A DNA stretch of 44,455 bases from RGIG5612 sp045599965. GTDB lineage: Bacteria > Bacillota > Clostridia > Lachnospirales > Lachnospiraceae. A program made the translations under genes and the position numbers. The stretch is from the NCBI GenBank assembly GCA_045599965.1, contig JAZRXA010000027.1, forward strand, positions 1 through 44,455, read 5' to 3'. Shown in pieces: positions 24,744-31,484 of this stretch; within the stretch, counting starts at the first letter, position 1; every line of letters begins with the position of its first letter. The notes under the pieces were generated by a model. The model saw only the letters and a program-made list of their open reading frames with translations, was not told where the DNA came from and ran no database searches.

Positions 24744-25760
24744 ATGAAAGTTTTAGTAACAGGCGGAACTGGATATATTGGAAGTCATACCGTATTAGAA
24801 TTATTAAATGCGGGATATGAGACTATTGTTGTTGATAATTTATCTAACTCTTCAAAAGAGTCATTAAATAGAGTAGAAAAAATTACATCTAAAAAGGCTG
24901 TGTTCTATAATGCAGATATTAGAGACGAAGTAGCATTAGAAAAAATCTTTGTAGAAGAAAAACCTGAAGCAGTAATTCATTTTGCAGGACTTAAGGCTGT
25001 AGGAGAATCAGTAGAAATCCCAATGAAATATTATGACAATAATATTGGTGGAACATTAACTCTCCTACATGTTATGAAAAAGTTTGGTTGCAAGAACATT
25101 GTATTTTCTTCGTCGGCAACAGTTTATGGAAAGCCTGAAAGCGTTCCTATTAAAGAAGATTTTCCAACATCAGCTACGAATCCTTATGGCAGAACAAAAC
25201 TCATGATTGAACAAATCTTAGGTGACATCTATGTTTCTGATAAAGATTGGAATATAGTTCTTCTTAGATACTTTAATCCTATTGGAGCACATGAGAGTGG
25301 ACTTATAGGAGAAGACCCTGCCGGAATTCCTAATAATCTTTTACCTTATGTAGCTAAGGTTGCTGTAGGAAAACTAGAAAAGGTTAATGTTTTTGGAAAC
25401 GATTATGACACACCGGATGGAACTGGCGTTAGAGATTATATACATGTAGTGGACCTTGCTTTAGGCCATATAAAAGCTATACAAAAATTAGAAAAAGAAA
25501 AAATTGGTCTTAAGGTTTATAACTTAGGAACGGGAAACGGATATAGCGTGCTCGAAATTATTGAAGCTTTCGGAAAGGCAGCAGGAAAAGAAATTCCTTA
25601 TGTTATTGGACCTAGAAGAGCAGGAGATATCGATACATGTTACGCAGATTCTAGCTTAGCATTAGAGGAATTAGGTTGGAAAGCTACTAGAGATTTAGCA
25701 AAAATGTGTGAGGATTCCTGGAATTGGCAAAGCCATAATCCAGATGGATATTTAAGCTAA
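24744..25760 (+). CDS. galE: UDP-glucose 4-epimerase
   Basis: Interconverts UDP-glucose and UDP-galactose (or the N-acetyl forms). 338 residues, the standard length. Rossmann motif GGTGYIGSH at 7-15, catalytic Ser in FSSSATVYG, and the YGRTK pair (Tyr/Lys) near 147-151; LGTGNGYSVLEII and the C-terminal DPxxx-like end are typical of GalE. ATG 24744 is 8 bases after cdaR with only a weak purine run upstream, so it probably belongs to the same transcript. Use would be surface polysaccharide or galactose metabolism. Confidence 0.93.
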   Translation: MKVLVTGGTGYIGSHTVLELLNAGYETIVVDNLSNSSKESLNRVEKITSKKAVFYNADIRDEVALEKIFVEEKPEAVIHFAGLKAVGESVEIPMKYYDNNIGGTLTLLHVMKKFGCKNIVFSSSATVYGKPESVPIKEDFPTSATNPYGRTKLMIEQILGDIYVSDKDWNIVLLRYFNPIGAHESGLIGEDPAGIPNNLLPYVAKVAVGKLEKVNVFGNDYDTPDGTGVRDYIHVVDLALGHIKAIQKLEKEKIGLKVYNLGTGNGYSVLEIIEAFGKAAGKEIPYVIGPRRAGDIDTCYADSSLALEELGWKATRDLAKMCEDSWNWQSHNPDGYLS

Positions 25761-25767
25761 AAAGGTG

Positions 25768-25797
25768 TTGACGATAATATATCAACTATGATATATT
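25768..25797 (+). promoter_or_regulatory. Promoter of the rpmG-secE-nusG cluster
   Basis: TTGACG (25768-25773), 18-bp spacer, TATATT (25792-25797), just after galE. Confidence 0.7.
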
Positions 25798-25806
25798 ATT
25801 TCAGCG

Positions 25807-25825
25807 AGGGCGAAGGCCCTTTTTT
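25807..25825 (+). terminator. Terminator-like hairpin in the rpmG leader (attenuator candidate)
   Basis: AGGGC (25807-25811), loop GAAG, GCCCT (25816-25820) followed by six T. It comes only about ten bases after the -10 box. It could terminate galE transcripts that pass the promoter, or act as an early attenuator of the rpmG operon. Confidence 0.6.
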
Positions 25826-25874
25826 AGTGGCAAATTCTCTAGGATTTTTGTCACTGTTATTATACCGCTATATT

Positions 25875-25892
25875 AAACGCTCCCAAGCGTTT
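25875..25892 (+). promoter_or_regulatory. Hairpin next to the rpmG ribosome site
   Basis: AAACGCT (25875-25881), loop CCCA, AGCGTTT (25886-25892), one base before the GGAGG of rpmG. Position suggests translational control of the L33 gene. Confidence 0.45.
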
Positions 25893-25904
25893 TGGAGGAA
25901 AGAA

Positions 25905-26054
25905 ATGAGAACAAGAATTACATTAGCTTGCACAGAATGTAAACAAAGAAACTACGATACAACAAAGGATAAAAAGAACCATCCAGATCGTATGGAAACA
26001 ATGAAGTATTGTAGATTCTGCAAGAAACATACTATGCATAAGGAGACAAAATAA
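25905..26054 (+). CDS. rpmG: Ribosomal protein bL33
   Basis: 49-residue large-subunit protein. ATG 25905 follows GGAGG by 6 bases; the longer open frame from 25788 reads through the promoter leader and is not coding. The product has two CxxC pairs (CTEC and CRFC), the zinc-binding form of L33. MRTRITLACTECKQRNYDT is the normal start. The neighbours secE and nusG are the usual order in Firmicutes. Confidence 0.94.
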   Translation: MRTRITLACTECKQRNYDTTKDKKNHPDRMETMKYCRFCKKHTMHKETK

Positions 26055-26059
26055 TAGCT

Positions 26060-26260
26060 ATGTCAGAGAACACAGTTGAGAAAAAAGAGAAAATTCCTTT
26101 TTTCAAAAATCTTAAAATCGAATTTAAGAAAATAATCTGGCCAACAAAAGAGGATGCTGCAAAGAAGACAATCCTTATTGTTGTGGTTACTATTATTTTA
26201 GGTGTATTAGTCAAACTTTTAGATATGGGCGTACAAGCTCTTCTTAGTTTGATTGCTTAA
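26060..26260 (+). CDS. secE: Preprotein translocase subunit SecE
   Basis: 66-residue single-helix subunit of the SecYEG channel. The conserved EFKKIIWPTKEDA amphipathic helix precedes one membrane segment (about 41-63, ILIVVVTIILGVLVKLL). Start ATG 26060 lies 5 bases after the rpmG stop; AAGGAG at about 26040 is a little far. The tRNA-Trp often found in this spot in relatives is absent. Confidence 0.93.
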   Translation: MSENTVEKKEKIPFFKNLKIEFKKIIWPTKEDAAKKTILIVVVTIILGVLVKLLDMGVQALLSLIA

Positions 26261-26274
26261 TAAGGAGTAAACAA

Positions 26275-26793
26275 ATGGCAGAAGGCGGAAACTGGTATGT
26301 TGTACATACCTATTCTGGTTATGAAAATAAAGTAAAAGCAAATATTGAAAAGACTATTGAGAATAGACATCTCCAAGATCAAATTTTCCAAGTAACAGTT
26401 CCTATGCAGGATGTTATTGAAATTAAGAACGGAGCTAGAAAGCAAGTTCAAAAGAAGCAATTTCCTGGTTATGTCCTTATCAATATGATTATGAATGATA
26501 GTACATGGTACGTTGTTCGTAACACTAGAGGCGTTACAGGTTTCGTTGGTCCTGGAAGTAAACCGGTTCCATTATCAGAAGAAGAAATGAAACCACTTAT
26601 TGCTACAGGTGAAAAGATTATTATTAGCTTTGAAGTTGGCGATCTTATTACAGCTATTTCAGGTGTATGGGAAGGCACAATTGGAAAAGTTGTTGCTGTT
26701 AACGAAAGTAAACAAACAGTTACAATTAATGTTGATATGTTCGGTCGTGAGACACCTGTTGACATTAGCTTTATGGATATCAAAAAGATGTAG
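26275..26793 (+). CDS. nusG: Transcription termination/antitermination factor NusG
   Basis: 172-residue factor that binds RNA polymerase and couples to Rho or ribosome. NGN domain starts NWYVVHTYSGYENKVKANIE; a KOW domain at the end begins FEVGDLITAISGVWEGTIGK. Start ATG 26275 follows AAGGAG by 7 bases and lies 14 bases after secE. Confidence 0.95.
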   Translation: MAEGGNWYVVHTYSGYENKVKANIEKTIENRHLQDQIFQVTVPMQDVIEIKNGARKQVQKKQFPGYVLINMIMNDSTWYVVRNTRGVTGFVGPGSKPVPLSEEEMKPLIATGEKIIISFEVGDLITAISGVWEGTIGKVVAVNESKQTVTINVDMFGRETPVDISFMDIKKM

Positions 26794-26797
26794 TTAA

Positions 26798-26816
26798 TTA
26801 CAGATAATATCTGTAA
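26798..26816 (+). promoter_or_regulatory. Perfect inverted repeat between nusG and rplK
   Basis: TTACAGATAATATCTGTAA, nine-base arms around one central A. It could be an RNA hairpin or an operator; no factor can be named. Confidence 0.4.
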
Positions 26817-26833
26817 AAATAAAATTTAAGATT

Positions 26834-26855
26834 CCGGCGTGAACCTTGGCGCCGG
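26834..26855 (+). promoter_or_regulatory. Strong hairpin in the rplK leader
   Basis: CCGGCG (26834-26839) pairs with CGCCGG (26850-26855), a GC-only stem in otherwise AT-rich DNA, 28 bases before the L11 start. Ribosomal-protein autoregulation is a plausible role; I did not see the conserved L1-binding loop. Confidence 0.4.
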
Positions 26856-26883
26856 GAAATATATCAGAAAGGGAGATATAATC

Positions 26884-27309
26884 ATGGCAAAGAAAATCGA
26901 TGGTTACATCAAATTGCAAATCGAAGCAGGAAAAGCTACTCCTGCACCACCTGTTGGACCAGCTCTTGGACAGTATGGTCTTAACATCGTTCAATTCACA
27001 AAAGAATTTAATGCTAGAACAGCAGATCAACCGGGAATGATTATCCCAGTTGTTATTACTGTATACGCAGACAGAAGTTACACATTCATCACAAAGACTC
27101 CTCCTGCTGCAGTTCTTATTAAGAAAGCTTGCAAAATTCAATCAGGTTCAGGCGAACCAAACAGAAAGAAAGTTGCAACAATCTCTAAGGCTGACTTACA
27201 GCAGATTGCAGAAACAAAGATGCAAGACTTAAATGCAGCATCTATTGAATCAGCAATGAGTATGATCGCTGGAACATGCCGTAGCATGGGCGTATTAGTA
27301 GAAGAATAG
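26884..27309 (+). CDS. rplK: Ribosomal protein uL11
   Basis: 141-residue protein of the large-subunit GTPase-associated centre. ATG 26884 follows AAAGGGAG; an upstream in-frame ATG at 26839 would add 15 residues that are not part of L11. The sequence KLQIEAGKATPAPPVGPALG is the conserved start, and SGSGEPNRKKVATISK is the rRNA-binding part. Confidence 0.96.
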   Translation: MAKKIDGYIKLQIEAGKATPAPPVGPALGQYGLNIVQFTKEFNARTADQPGMIIPVVITVYADRSYTFITKTPPAAVLIKKACKIQSGSGEPNRKKVATISKADLQQIAETKMQDLNAASIESAMSMIAGTCRSMGVLVEE

Positions 27310-27320
27310 GAGGTCTTAAG

Positions 27321-28016
27321 ATGAAACACGGAAAGAAATATTTAGAAGCAGCTAAAAATATTGATAGAATGACTCAATACGATGTTGCTGATGCTTTTGA
27401 CCTTGTTAAGAAAGGTGCAACAGCAAAATTCGATGAGACAGTAGAAGTTCATATTAGAACAGGTTGTGACGGACGTCACGCAGACCAACAAATTCGTGGT
27501 GCGGTAGTTTTACCACACGGCACAGGAAAAAGCGTTAGAGTTTTAGTATTCGCTAAAGGCGAAAAAGAAAAAGAAGCGCAAGAAGCTGGCGCAGATTTTG
27601 TAGGCGCTGAGGAATTAATTCCTAAGATCCAAAACGAAAACTGGTTCGAATATGATGTTGTTGTAGCAACTCCAGACATGATGGGTGTTGTTGGTCGTTT
27701 AGGTAAAGTTTTAGGACCTAAAGGATTAATGCCAAACCCTAAAGCTGGTACAGTTACTATGGATGTTGCAAAAGCAATCCAAGAAATTAAAGCTGGTAAA
27801 ATTGAGTACAGATTAGATAAAGCTAATATCGTTCATGTACCAGTTGGAAAAGCAAGCTTTAGTGTTGAACAACTTTCAGAAAACTTCCAGGCACTTATTG
27901 ATGCTATCCTTAAGGCTCGTCCATCAGCACTTAAAGGAACATACCTTAAGTCAATCACAGTAGCTTCAACAATGGGCCCTGGCGTTAAGATTAACGTAAC
28001 AAAATTAACTAACTAA
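27321..28016 (+). CDS. rplA: Ribosomal protein uL1
   Basis: 231-residue protein of the L1 stalk. Starts MKHGKKYLEAAKNIDRMTQY; GRLGKVLGPKGLMPNPKAGT is the conserved rRNA-binding signature. In most bacteria L1 represses its own operon. ATG 27321 follows AGGAGG. rplK and rplA are separated by 11 bases. No terminator is obvious before the rplJ promoter. Confidence 0.96.
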   Translation: MKHGKKYLEAAKNIDRMTQYDVADAFDLVKKGATAKFDETVEVHIRTGCDGRHADQQIRGAVVLPHGTGKSVRVLVFAKGEKEKEAQEAGADFVGAEELIPKIQNENWFEYDVVVATPDMMGVVGRLGKVLGPKGLMPNPKAGTVTMDVAKAIQEIKAGKIEYRLDKANIVHVPVGKASFSVEQLSENFQALIDAILKARPSALKGTYLKSITVASTMGPGVKINVTKLTN

Positions 28017-28030
28017 TTAATAGGTAAAAC

Positions 28031-28059
28031 TTGACAAAAGCAAAGCGCTTATGTTAAAT
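28031..28059 (+). promoter_or_regulatory. Promoter of rplJ-rplL
   Basis: TTGACA (28031-28036), 17-bp spacer, TTAAAT (28054-28059), starting 14 bases after rplA. Confidence 0.8.
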
Positions 28060-28065
28060 TTTTAT

Positions 28066-28171
28066 AGTTGCCGAAGACAGTAGGTGAGGAAACTCGTAAC
28101 GCATGCAACCTACCGAGGAAAACGAGATTAAACTCTAACTCCCTCTATGTCTTGGCATAGAGGGATTTTTT
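28066..28171 (+). ncRNA. L10 leader with downstream attenuator
   Basis: GCCGAAGACAGTAGGTG (28069-28085) followed by CAACCTACCGAGG (28106-28118) is the conserved L10(L12)4-binding leader that lets L10 complex repress its operon. Next comes a strong terminator CCCTCTATG/CATAGAGGG (28141-28164) with six T. Leader and terminator together fit a transcription attenuator preceding rplJ. Confidence 0.85.
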
Positions 28172-28214
28172 ATATCCTCAGTTTTGGCAAAAAAATCTAA
28201 AAGGAGGAAAGAAA

Positions 28215-28964
28215 ATGGCAAAAGTCGAATTAAAACAGCCTATCATTCAGGAAATTGCTGGCCAATTAGATGGCGCGCAAGCAGCTATTCTTGTTGATTA
28301 TCGTGGACTTACTGTTGAACAAGATACAGCTCTTCGTAAAGAGTTAAGAGAAAACAACATCGTCTACAAAGTTTATAAGAATACAATGATTAACTTTGCA
28401 GTTAAGGATACTGAATTTGAAGGCTTAGCACAGCATTTAGAGGGACCTACAGCTATTGCAATTTCAAAAGAAGATGCAACAGCTCCAGCTAGAATAATCA
28501 GTAAATTCGCAAAAAGTGCTCCAGCACTTGAACTCAAAGCCGGTGTAGTTGAAGGTAACTACTATGGACCAGAAGATATCGTAGCAATCGCTAATATCCC
28601 TGGAAGAGAAGAATTACTTGGAAGATTATTTGGTAGCATGAACTCTCCAATTGCTAACCTTGCTCGCGTTCTTAACCAAATTGCTGAAAACGGTGGCGGC
28701 GCAGCATGTGCAAAAGAAGAAGCTCCAGCAGAGGAAGCTCCAGCAGAAGAAGCTAAAGCAGAAGAAACTCCAGCAGAGGAAGCTCCAGCAGAAGAAGCTA
28801 AAGCAGAAGAAACTCCAGCAGAAGAAGCTCCAGCAGAGGAAGCTAAAGCAGAAGAAGCTCCAGCAGAAGAAGCTCCTGCAGAGGAAGTTCCAGCAGAAGA
28901 AGCTCCTGCAGAAGAAACTCCAGCAGAGGAAGCTCCAGCAGAGGAAGCTCCAGCAGAAGCTTAA
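28215..28964 (+). CDS. rplJ: Ribosomal protein uL10 with long Glu/Ala/Pro repeat tail
   Basis: L10 forms the base of the L12 stalk. The first about 165 residues are ordinary L10 (AILVDYRGLTVEQDTALRKE; GSMNSPIANLARVLNQIAEN). Bacterial L10 usually ends near 165-180, but here about 80 more residues follow, built of five-residue units such as PAEEA, KAEEA and PAEET, giving 249 residues in all. The tail is highly acidic and unstructured by composition. It starts right after the helix that binds L12 dimers. The DNA tail is a 15-bp tandem repeat, so length may vary between strains. ATG 28215 has AAAGGAGG. Followed by rplL after 70 bases. Confidence 0.94.
   Translation: MAKVELKQPIIQEIAGQLDGAQAAILVDYRGLTVEQDTALRKELRENNIVYKVYKNTMINFAVKDTEFEGLAQHLEGPTAIAISKEDATAPARIISKFAKSAPALELKAGVVEGNYYGPEDIVAIANIPGREELLGRLFGSMNSPIANLARVLNQIAENGGGAACAKEEAPAEEAPAEEAKAEETPAEEAPAEEAKAEETPAEEAPAEEAKAEEAPAEEAPAEEVPAEEAPAEETPAEEAPAEEAPAEA
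28720..28961 (+). repeat. 15-bp tandem repeats coding the acidic tail of L10
   Basis: About sixteen imperfect copies of GCAGAAGAAGCTCCA and variants (GAG for GAA, AAA or ACT replacing the GCT or CCA codon). Variation at third positions indicates some age and not one recent slippage. Confidence 0.85.
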
Positions 28965-29034
28965 GAGTTTCAAAAAATTAGAAATTAGAAAATTACAGGC
29001 CTTAGGCCAAACTATTTAATAGGAGGAAAATAAA

Positions 29035-29412
29035 ATGGCAAAATTAACTACAGAAGAATTTATTGCAGCAATTAAAGAATTATCTGTATTAGAATTAAAT
29101 GAATTAGTAAAAGCATGTGAAGAAGAATTCGGCGTTAGTGCAGCAGCAGGTGTTGTTGTAGCAGCAGGTGCAGCTGGTGGCGCAGAAGCAGCTGAAGAAA
29201 AAACAGAATTTAACGTTGAGTTAACAGAAGTTGGCCCTAACAAAGTTAAAGTTATCAAAATCGTTCGTGACTACACAGGACTCGGACTTAAAGAAGCTAA
29301 AGACCTTGTTGATGGTGCTCCTTCAATTATCAAAGAAGCTGTTTCAAAGGCAGAAGCTGATGACCTTATCGCTAAGTTAAAAGAAGAAGGCGCAACAGGT
29401 ACAGCAAAATAA
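29035..29412 (+). CDS. rplL: Ribosomal protein bL12 (L7/L12)
   Basis: 125-residue stalk protein. The N-terminal dimer part starts MAKLTTEEFIAAIKELSV; an Ala/Gly-rich hinge at about 40-60 (AAAGVVVAAGAAGGAEAAEE) is followed by the C-terminal domain that recruits factors (VKVIKIVRDYTGLGLKEAKD). ATG 29035 has AGGAGG. A terminator follows instead of the usual rpoB. Confidence 0.96.
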   Translation: MAKLTTEEFIAAIKELSVLELNELVKACEEEFGVSAAAGVVVAAGAAGGAEAAEEKTEFNVELTEVGPNKVKVIKIVRDYTGLGLKEAKDLVDGAPSIIKEAVSKAEADDLIAKLKEEGATGTAK

Positions 29413-29432
29413 TTTCTTTACAAAATTTACAA

Positions 29433-29468
29433 AATCCCTTGAACAAAATTGCTCAAGGGATTTTTTTT
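29433..29468 (+). terminator. Terminator after rplL
   Basis: AATCCCTTGA (29433-29442) pairs with TCAAGGGATT (29453-29462), followed by a run of T to 29468. Confidence 0.9.
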
Positions 29469-29494
29469 GAAAAGATTTACAAATATAGTATAAT
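29467..29494 (+). promoter_or_regulatory. Promoter of the lipoprotein amidase gene
   Basis: TTGAAA (29467-29472), 16-bp spacer, TATAAT (29489-29494). Confidence 0.7.
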
Positions 29495-29524
29495 TTAAGA
29501 GATAAATTTTTTCTGGAGCGAAAC

Positions 29525-30409
29525 ATGAAAAAGACATTAGCTTTAATAATTACTTTGATTTTAGCAATAACGTTACTCGGCGGATGTAAAAAAAAGGAAG
29601 AGCAAAAAGAGGAACCAAAACAAGAAGCTGAGTTTCACGGTGCAGACACACCAACGGTTCCTTCTGATAATATAGCTTTTGACTTGGGATGGAAATACGC
29701 TGATTTAGCAGTAATTACTTCGGGCCAAGCAGTTTTATATCATGCTGAGAATGGTAACGGAATAGTTGTTGCTATTAACGCGGGACATGGAACAGCTGGG
29801 GGATCAGACCAAAAAATACCTTGTCATCCAGATTACTCAGGAAAGTTTTCTGATGGAGGAGATGATTTTGGCGCAGTATTTGCTGTTGCAGCTTCTACAG
29901 GAATGACTTTTCATGATGGAACTCAGGAAGCAGATGTAAATTTACAAGAGGCGAAAATCTTAAGAAACAAACTCTTAGCAGAAGGCTTTGATGTTTTAAT
30001 GATAAGAGATAACGAAGATGTTCAATTAGATAATATTGCTAGAACTGTTATGAGTAATAACGTGGCCAACATTCAAATATCTATTCATTGGGACGGAGAT
30101 GGACTAAAAGAGGATAAAGGATGCTTTTTCATTACGCCACCAGAGCAATTAAAAAGGATGGTTCCTGTAAAACAAAATTGGGAAAGCTGTAATTATTTAG
30201 GAAGTTGTTTGTTAGATGGACTTAGAGCAAAAAATATTAAAATCTATGGCGAAGGCTTCGAATCAGTTGATTTAGTTTTAACTTCATACAGCACAATCCC
30301 TGCAGTAGAAATTGAACTTGGAAATTCGGCATCTAATCACTCAAACGAAAAACTTAGTGAACTTGCTGATGGTCTTGTTCTAGGAGTAAAACAGTTCTTT
30401 GGAAATTGA
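29525..30409 (+). CDS. Lipoprotein N-acetylmuramoyl-L-alanine amidase (Amidase_3)
   Basis: Cell-wall hydrolase tethered to the membrane. Signal peptide with lipobox LLGGC (C21) after a hydrophobic stretch; a short Lys/Glu-rich linker follows. Zinc amidase motifs: INAGHG (first His), the Glu region near EADVNLQEA, IQISIHWDG (second His) and AVEIELGNSASN (catalytic Glu). 294 residues. An insertion around residues 85-120 (GGSDQKIPCHPDYSGKFSDG) is seen in other clostridial members. It has its own promoter and ends just before tRNA-Leu. Role likely peptidoglycan turnover or cell separation. Confidence 0.87.
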   Translation: MKKTLALIITLILAITLLGGCKKKEEQKEEPKQEAEFHGADTPTVPSDNIAFDLGWKYADLAVITSGQAVLYHAENGNGIVVAINAGHGTAGGSDQKIPCHPDYSGKFSDGGDDFGAVFAVAASTGMTFHDGTQEADVNLQEAKILRNKLLAEGFDVLMIRDNEDVQLDNIARTVMSNNVANIQISIHWDGDGLKEDKGCFFITPPEQLKRMVPVKQNWESCNYLGSCLLDGLRAKNIKIYGEGFESVDLVLTSYSTIPAVEIELGNSASNHSNEKLSELADGLVLGVKQFFGN

Positions 30410-30448
30410 TAAAGATATATTGTTAATGTTACAACTGTAGACAATCTT

Positions 30449-30532
30449 GCGGATATGGCGGAATTGGCAGACGCGCATGGTTCAGGTCCATGTGAGCACT
30501 AGCTCATGCAGGTTCAAGTCCTGTTATCCGCA
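30449..30532 (+). tRNA. tRNA-Leu (anticodon CAG)
   Basis: Acceptor GCGGATA (30449-30455) pairs with TATCCGC (30525-30531). Anticodon stem CATGG/CCATG closes loop TTCAGGT, giving anticodon CAG at 30483-30485 (reads CUG). A long variable arm (TGAGCACTAGCTCA) marks a class II tRNA. GGTTCAAGTCC is the T-arm. CCA is not encoded. Confidence 0.95.
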
Positions 30533-30543
30533 TAATAAAAAAT

Positions 30544-30562
30544 AGAGTGCTAGTAGCACTCT
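30544..30562 (+). promoter_or_regulatory. Perfect hairpin after tRNA-Leu
   Basis: AGAGTGCT, loop AGT, AGCACTCT. Lies between the tRNA and its terminator; probably a processing or stability hairpin. Confidence 0.5.
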
Positions 30563-30564
30563 GT

Positions 30565-30595
30565 AAAGGAAACGAGAAATCTCGTTTCCTTTTTT
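30565..30595 (+). terminator. Terminator after tRNA-Leu
   Basis: AAAGGAAACGAG (30565-30576), loop AAAT, CTCGTTTCCTTT (30581-30592) and further T. Confidence 0.9.
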
Positions 30596-30626
30596 ATTGC
30601 GTTTTGCTTTTAAAAAAAATATTTTT

Positions 30627-30809
30627 TTGCACAAAATTTGGAGTTTGCTACGCTTTAAAATGGCAAAAAATTAATTTATTCAAAAGGTATTGCTTGATCA
30701 AGGAAATTAATAAACAATTGCGCATCTTATTGTTTACTAAATCGACCCTTTTACTGAAATTTTTATTTTTAAACTTTTTCAAGCGTAGCAAACTCCAAAT
30801 TTTGTGCAA
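30627..30809. mobile_element. MITE-like element with 29-bp perfect terminal inverted repeats
   Basis: Left arm 30627-30655 (starts TTGCACAAAATTTGGAGTTT) and right arm 30781-30809 (ends CAAATTTTGTGCAA) are exact reverse complements over 29 bases, enclosing 125 bp with no gene. Near the centre is another perfect hairpin TAAACAAT (30711-30718)/ATTGTTTA (30729-30736). No clear target-site duplication. The whole could also be a long RNA hairpin. The rest of the gap 30596-31058 holds only this element and the rpsT promoter/leader. Confidence 0.55.
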
Positions 30810-30918
30810 TTTTCTTGCTTATTATTTTATTTGAAGTTCTATACAAAAAGTAGACACAGAGGGGTACTTTTCAGACTTAAATAATTTACACAAATAATTT
30901 ACTCGAGGCCCTTTTATA

Positions 30919-30947
30919 TTGACAAGAGATATTGTTTGCCGTAAAAT
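30919..30947 (+). promoter_or_regulatory. Promoter of rpsT
   Basis: TTGACA (30919-30924), 17-bp spacer, TAAAAT (30942-30947). Confidence 0.8.
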
Positions 30948-30952
30948 AACTA

Positions 30953-31030
30953 GGCTTGCAGGTTAAGTCCGCATGCCTGTAAGAGGAGAGCTTAGAAAGT
31001 TCCAACACTCTCTCGGAGCACTAAGCGAAA
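30953..31030 (+). ncRNA. Structured rpsT leader (candidate ribosomal-protein leader)
   Basis: Between promoter and rpsT is about 110 nt of structured sequence: helix TTGCAGG/CCTGTAA (30956-30982), then GCTTAG (30990-30995) with CTAAGC (31021-31026), and an alternative GAGAG/CTCTC pairing inside. Location suggests S20 autoregulation. I cannot match it with a named Rfam leader. Confidence 0.5.
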
Positions 31031-31058
31031 AGTAACCGCAAAAATGTGGAGGATAAAA

Positions 31059-31322
31059 ATGGCTAATATTAAATCAGCAAAGAAAAGAATCTTAGTAAAC
31101 CAGAAAAGAGCAGATAGAAATAAAGCTATCCGTTCAAAAGTAAAAACTACTATTAAAAAAGTTTATACTGCAATTGAAGCTGGTGATAAGGCAGCAGCTC
31201 AGGAAGCTTTAAAGCTTGCTACTGTTGAATTAGACAAAGCTGGAACAAAGGGCGTATATCATAAAAATATGGTAAGCCGTAAAGTTTCTAGACTTGCTAA
31301 AGCTGTTAACAAGATGGCTTAG
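31059..31322 (+). CDS. rpsT: Ribosomal protein bS20
   Basis: 87-residue basic small-subunit protein. ATG 31059 is 7 bases after GGAGG; an in-frame ATG at 31044 precedes the ribosome site and is rejected. ANIKSAKKRILVNQKRADRN is the conserved start. Stand-alone gene with own promoter and leader; terminator follows. Confidence 0.95.
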   Translation: MANIKSAKKRILVNQKRADRNKAIRSKVKTTIKKVYTAIEAGDKAAAQEALKLATVELDKAGTKGVYHKNMVSRKVSRLAKAVNKMA

Positions 31323-31350
31323 TAAGAAATAATGTCAAAATGGTTACAGA

Positions 31351-31377
31351 CCGCTTAGGAAATCCTAAGCGGTTTTT
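31351..31377 (+). terminator. Terminator after rpsT
   Basis: CCGCTTAGGA (31351-31360) pairs with TCCTAAGCGG (31363-31372), then five T. Confidence 0.9.
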
Positions 31378-31396
31378 ACATTTTTCATAGTTTTTA

Positions 31397-31424
31397 TTGA
31401 CTAATTGTGTTTTTTGTTTAAAAT
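31397..31424 (+). promoter_or_regulatory. Promoter of hppA
   Basis: TTGACT (31397-31402), 16-bp spacer, TAAAAT (31419-31424). Confidence 0.65.
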
Positions 31425-31484
31425 AGTAATGTTATATATTTATAATGTAATAATGCAAAACAAAACAAAAAAGGAGAAATCAAC

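Noticed and set aside
28626..29019. Long open frames in other frames over the L10 tail (Ser/Trp/Phe/Cys repeats or Leu/Gln/Lys repeats)
   Set aside because: Shadows of the 15-bp repeat that codes the L10 tail; no start signals.
30547..30834. A 95-codon open frame across the MITE-like element
   Set aside because: Begins inside the hairpin after tRNA-Leu and crosses its terminator and both inverted repeats; composition is low-complexity AT-rich.
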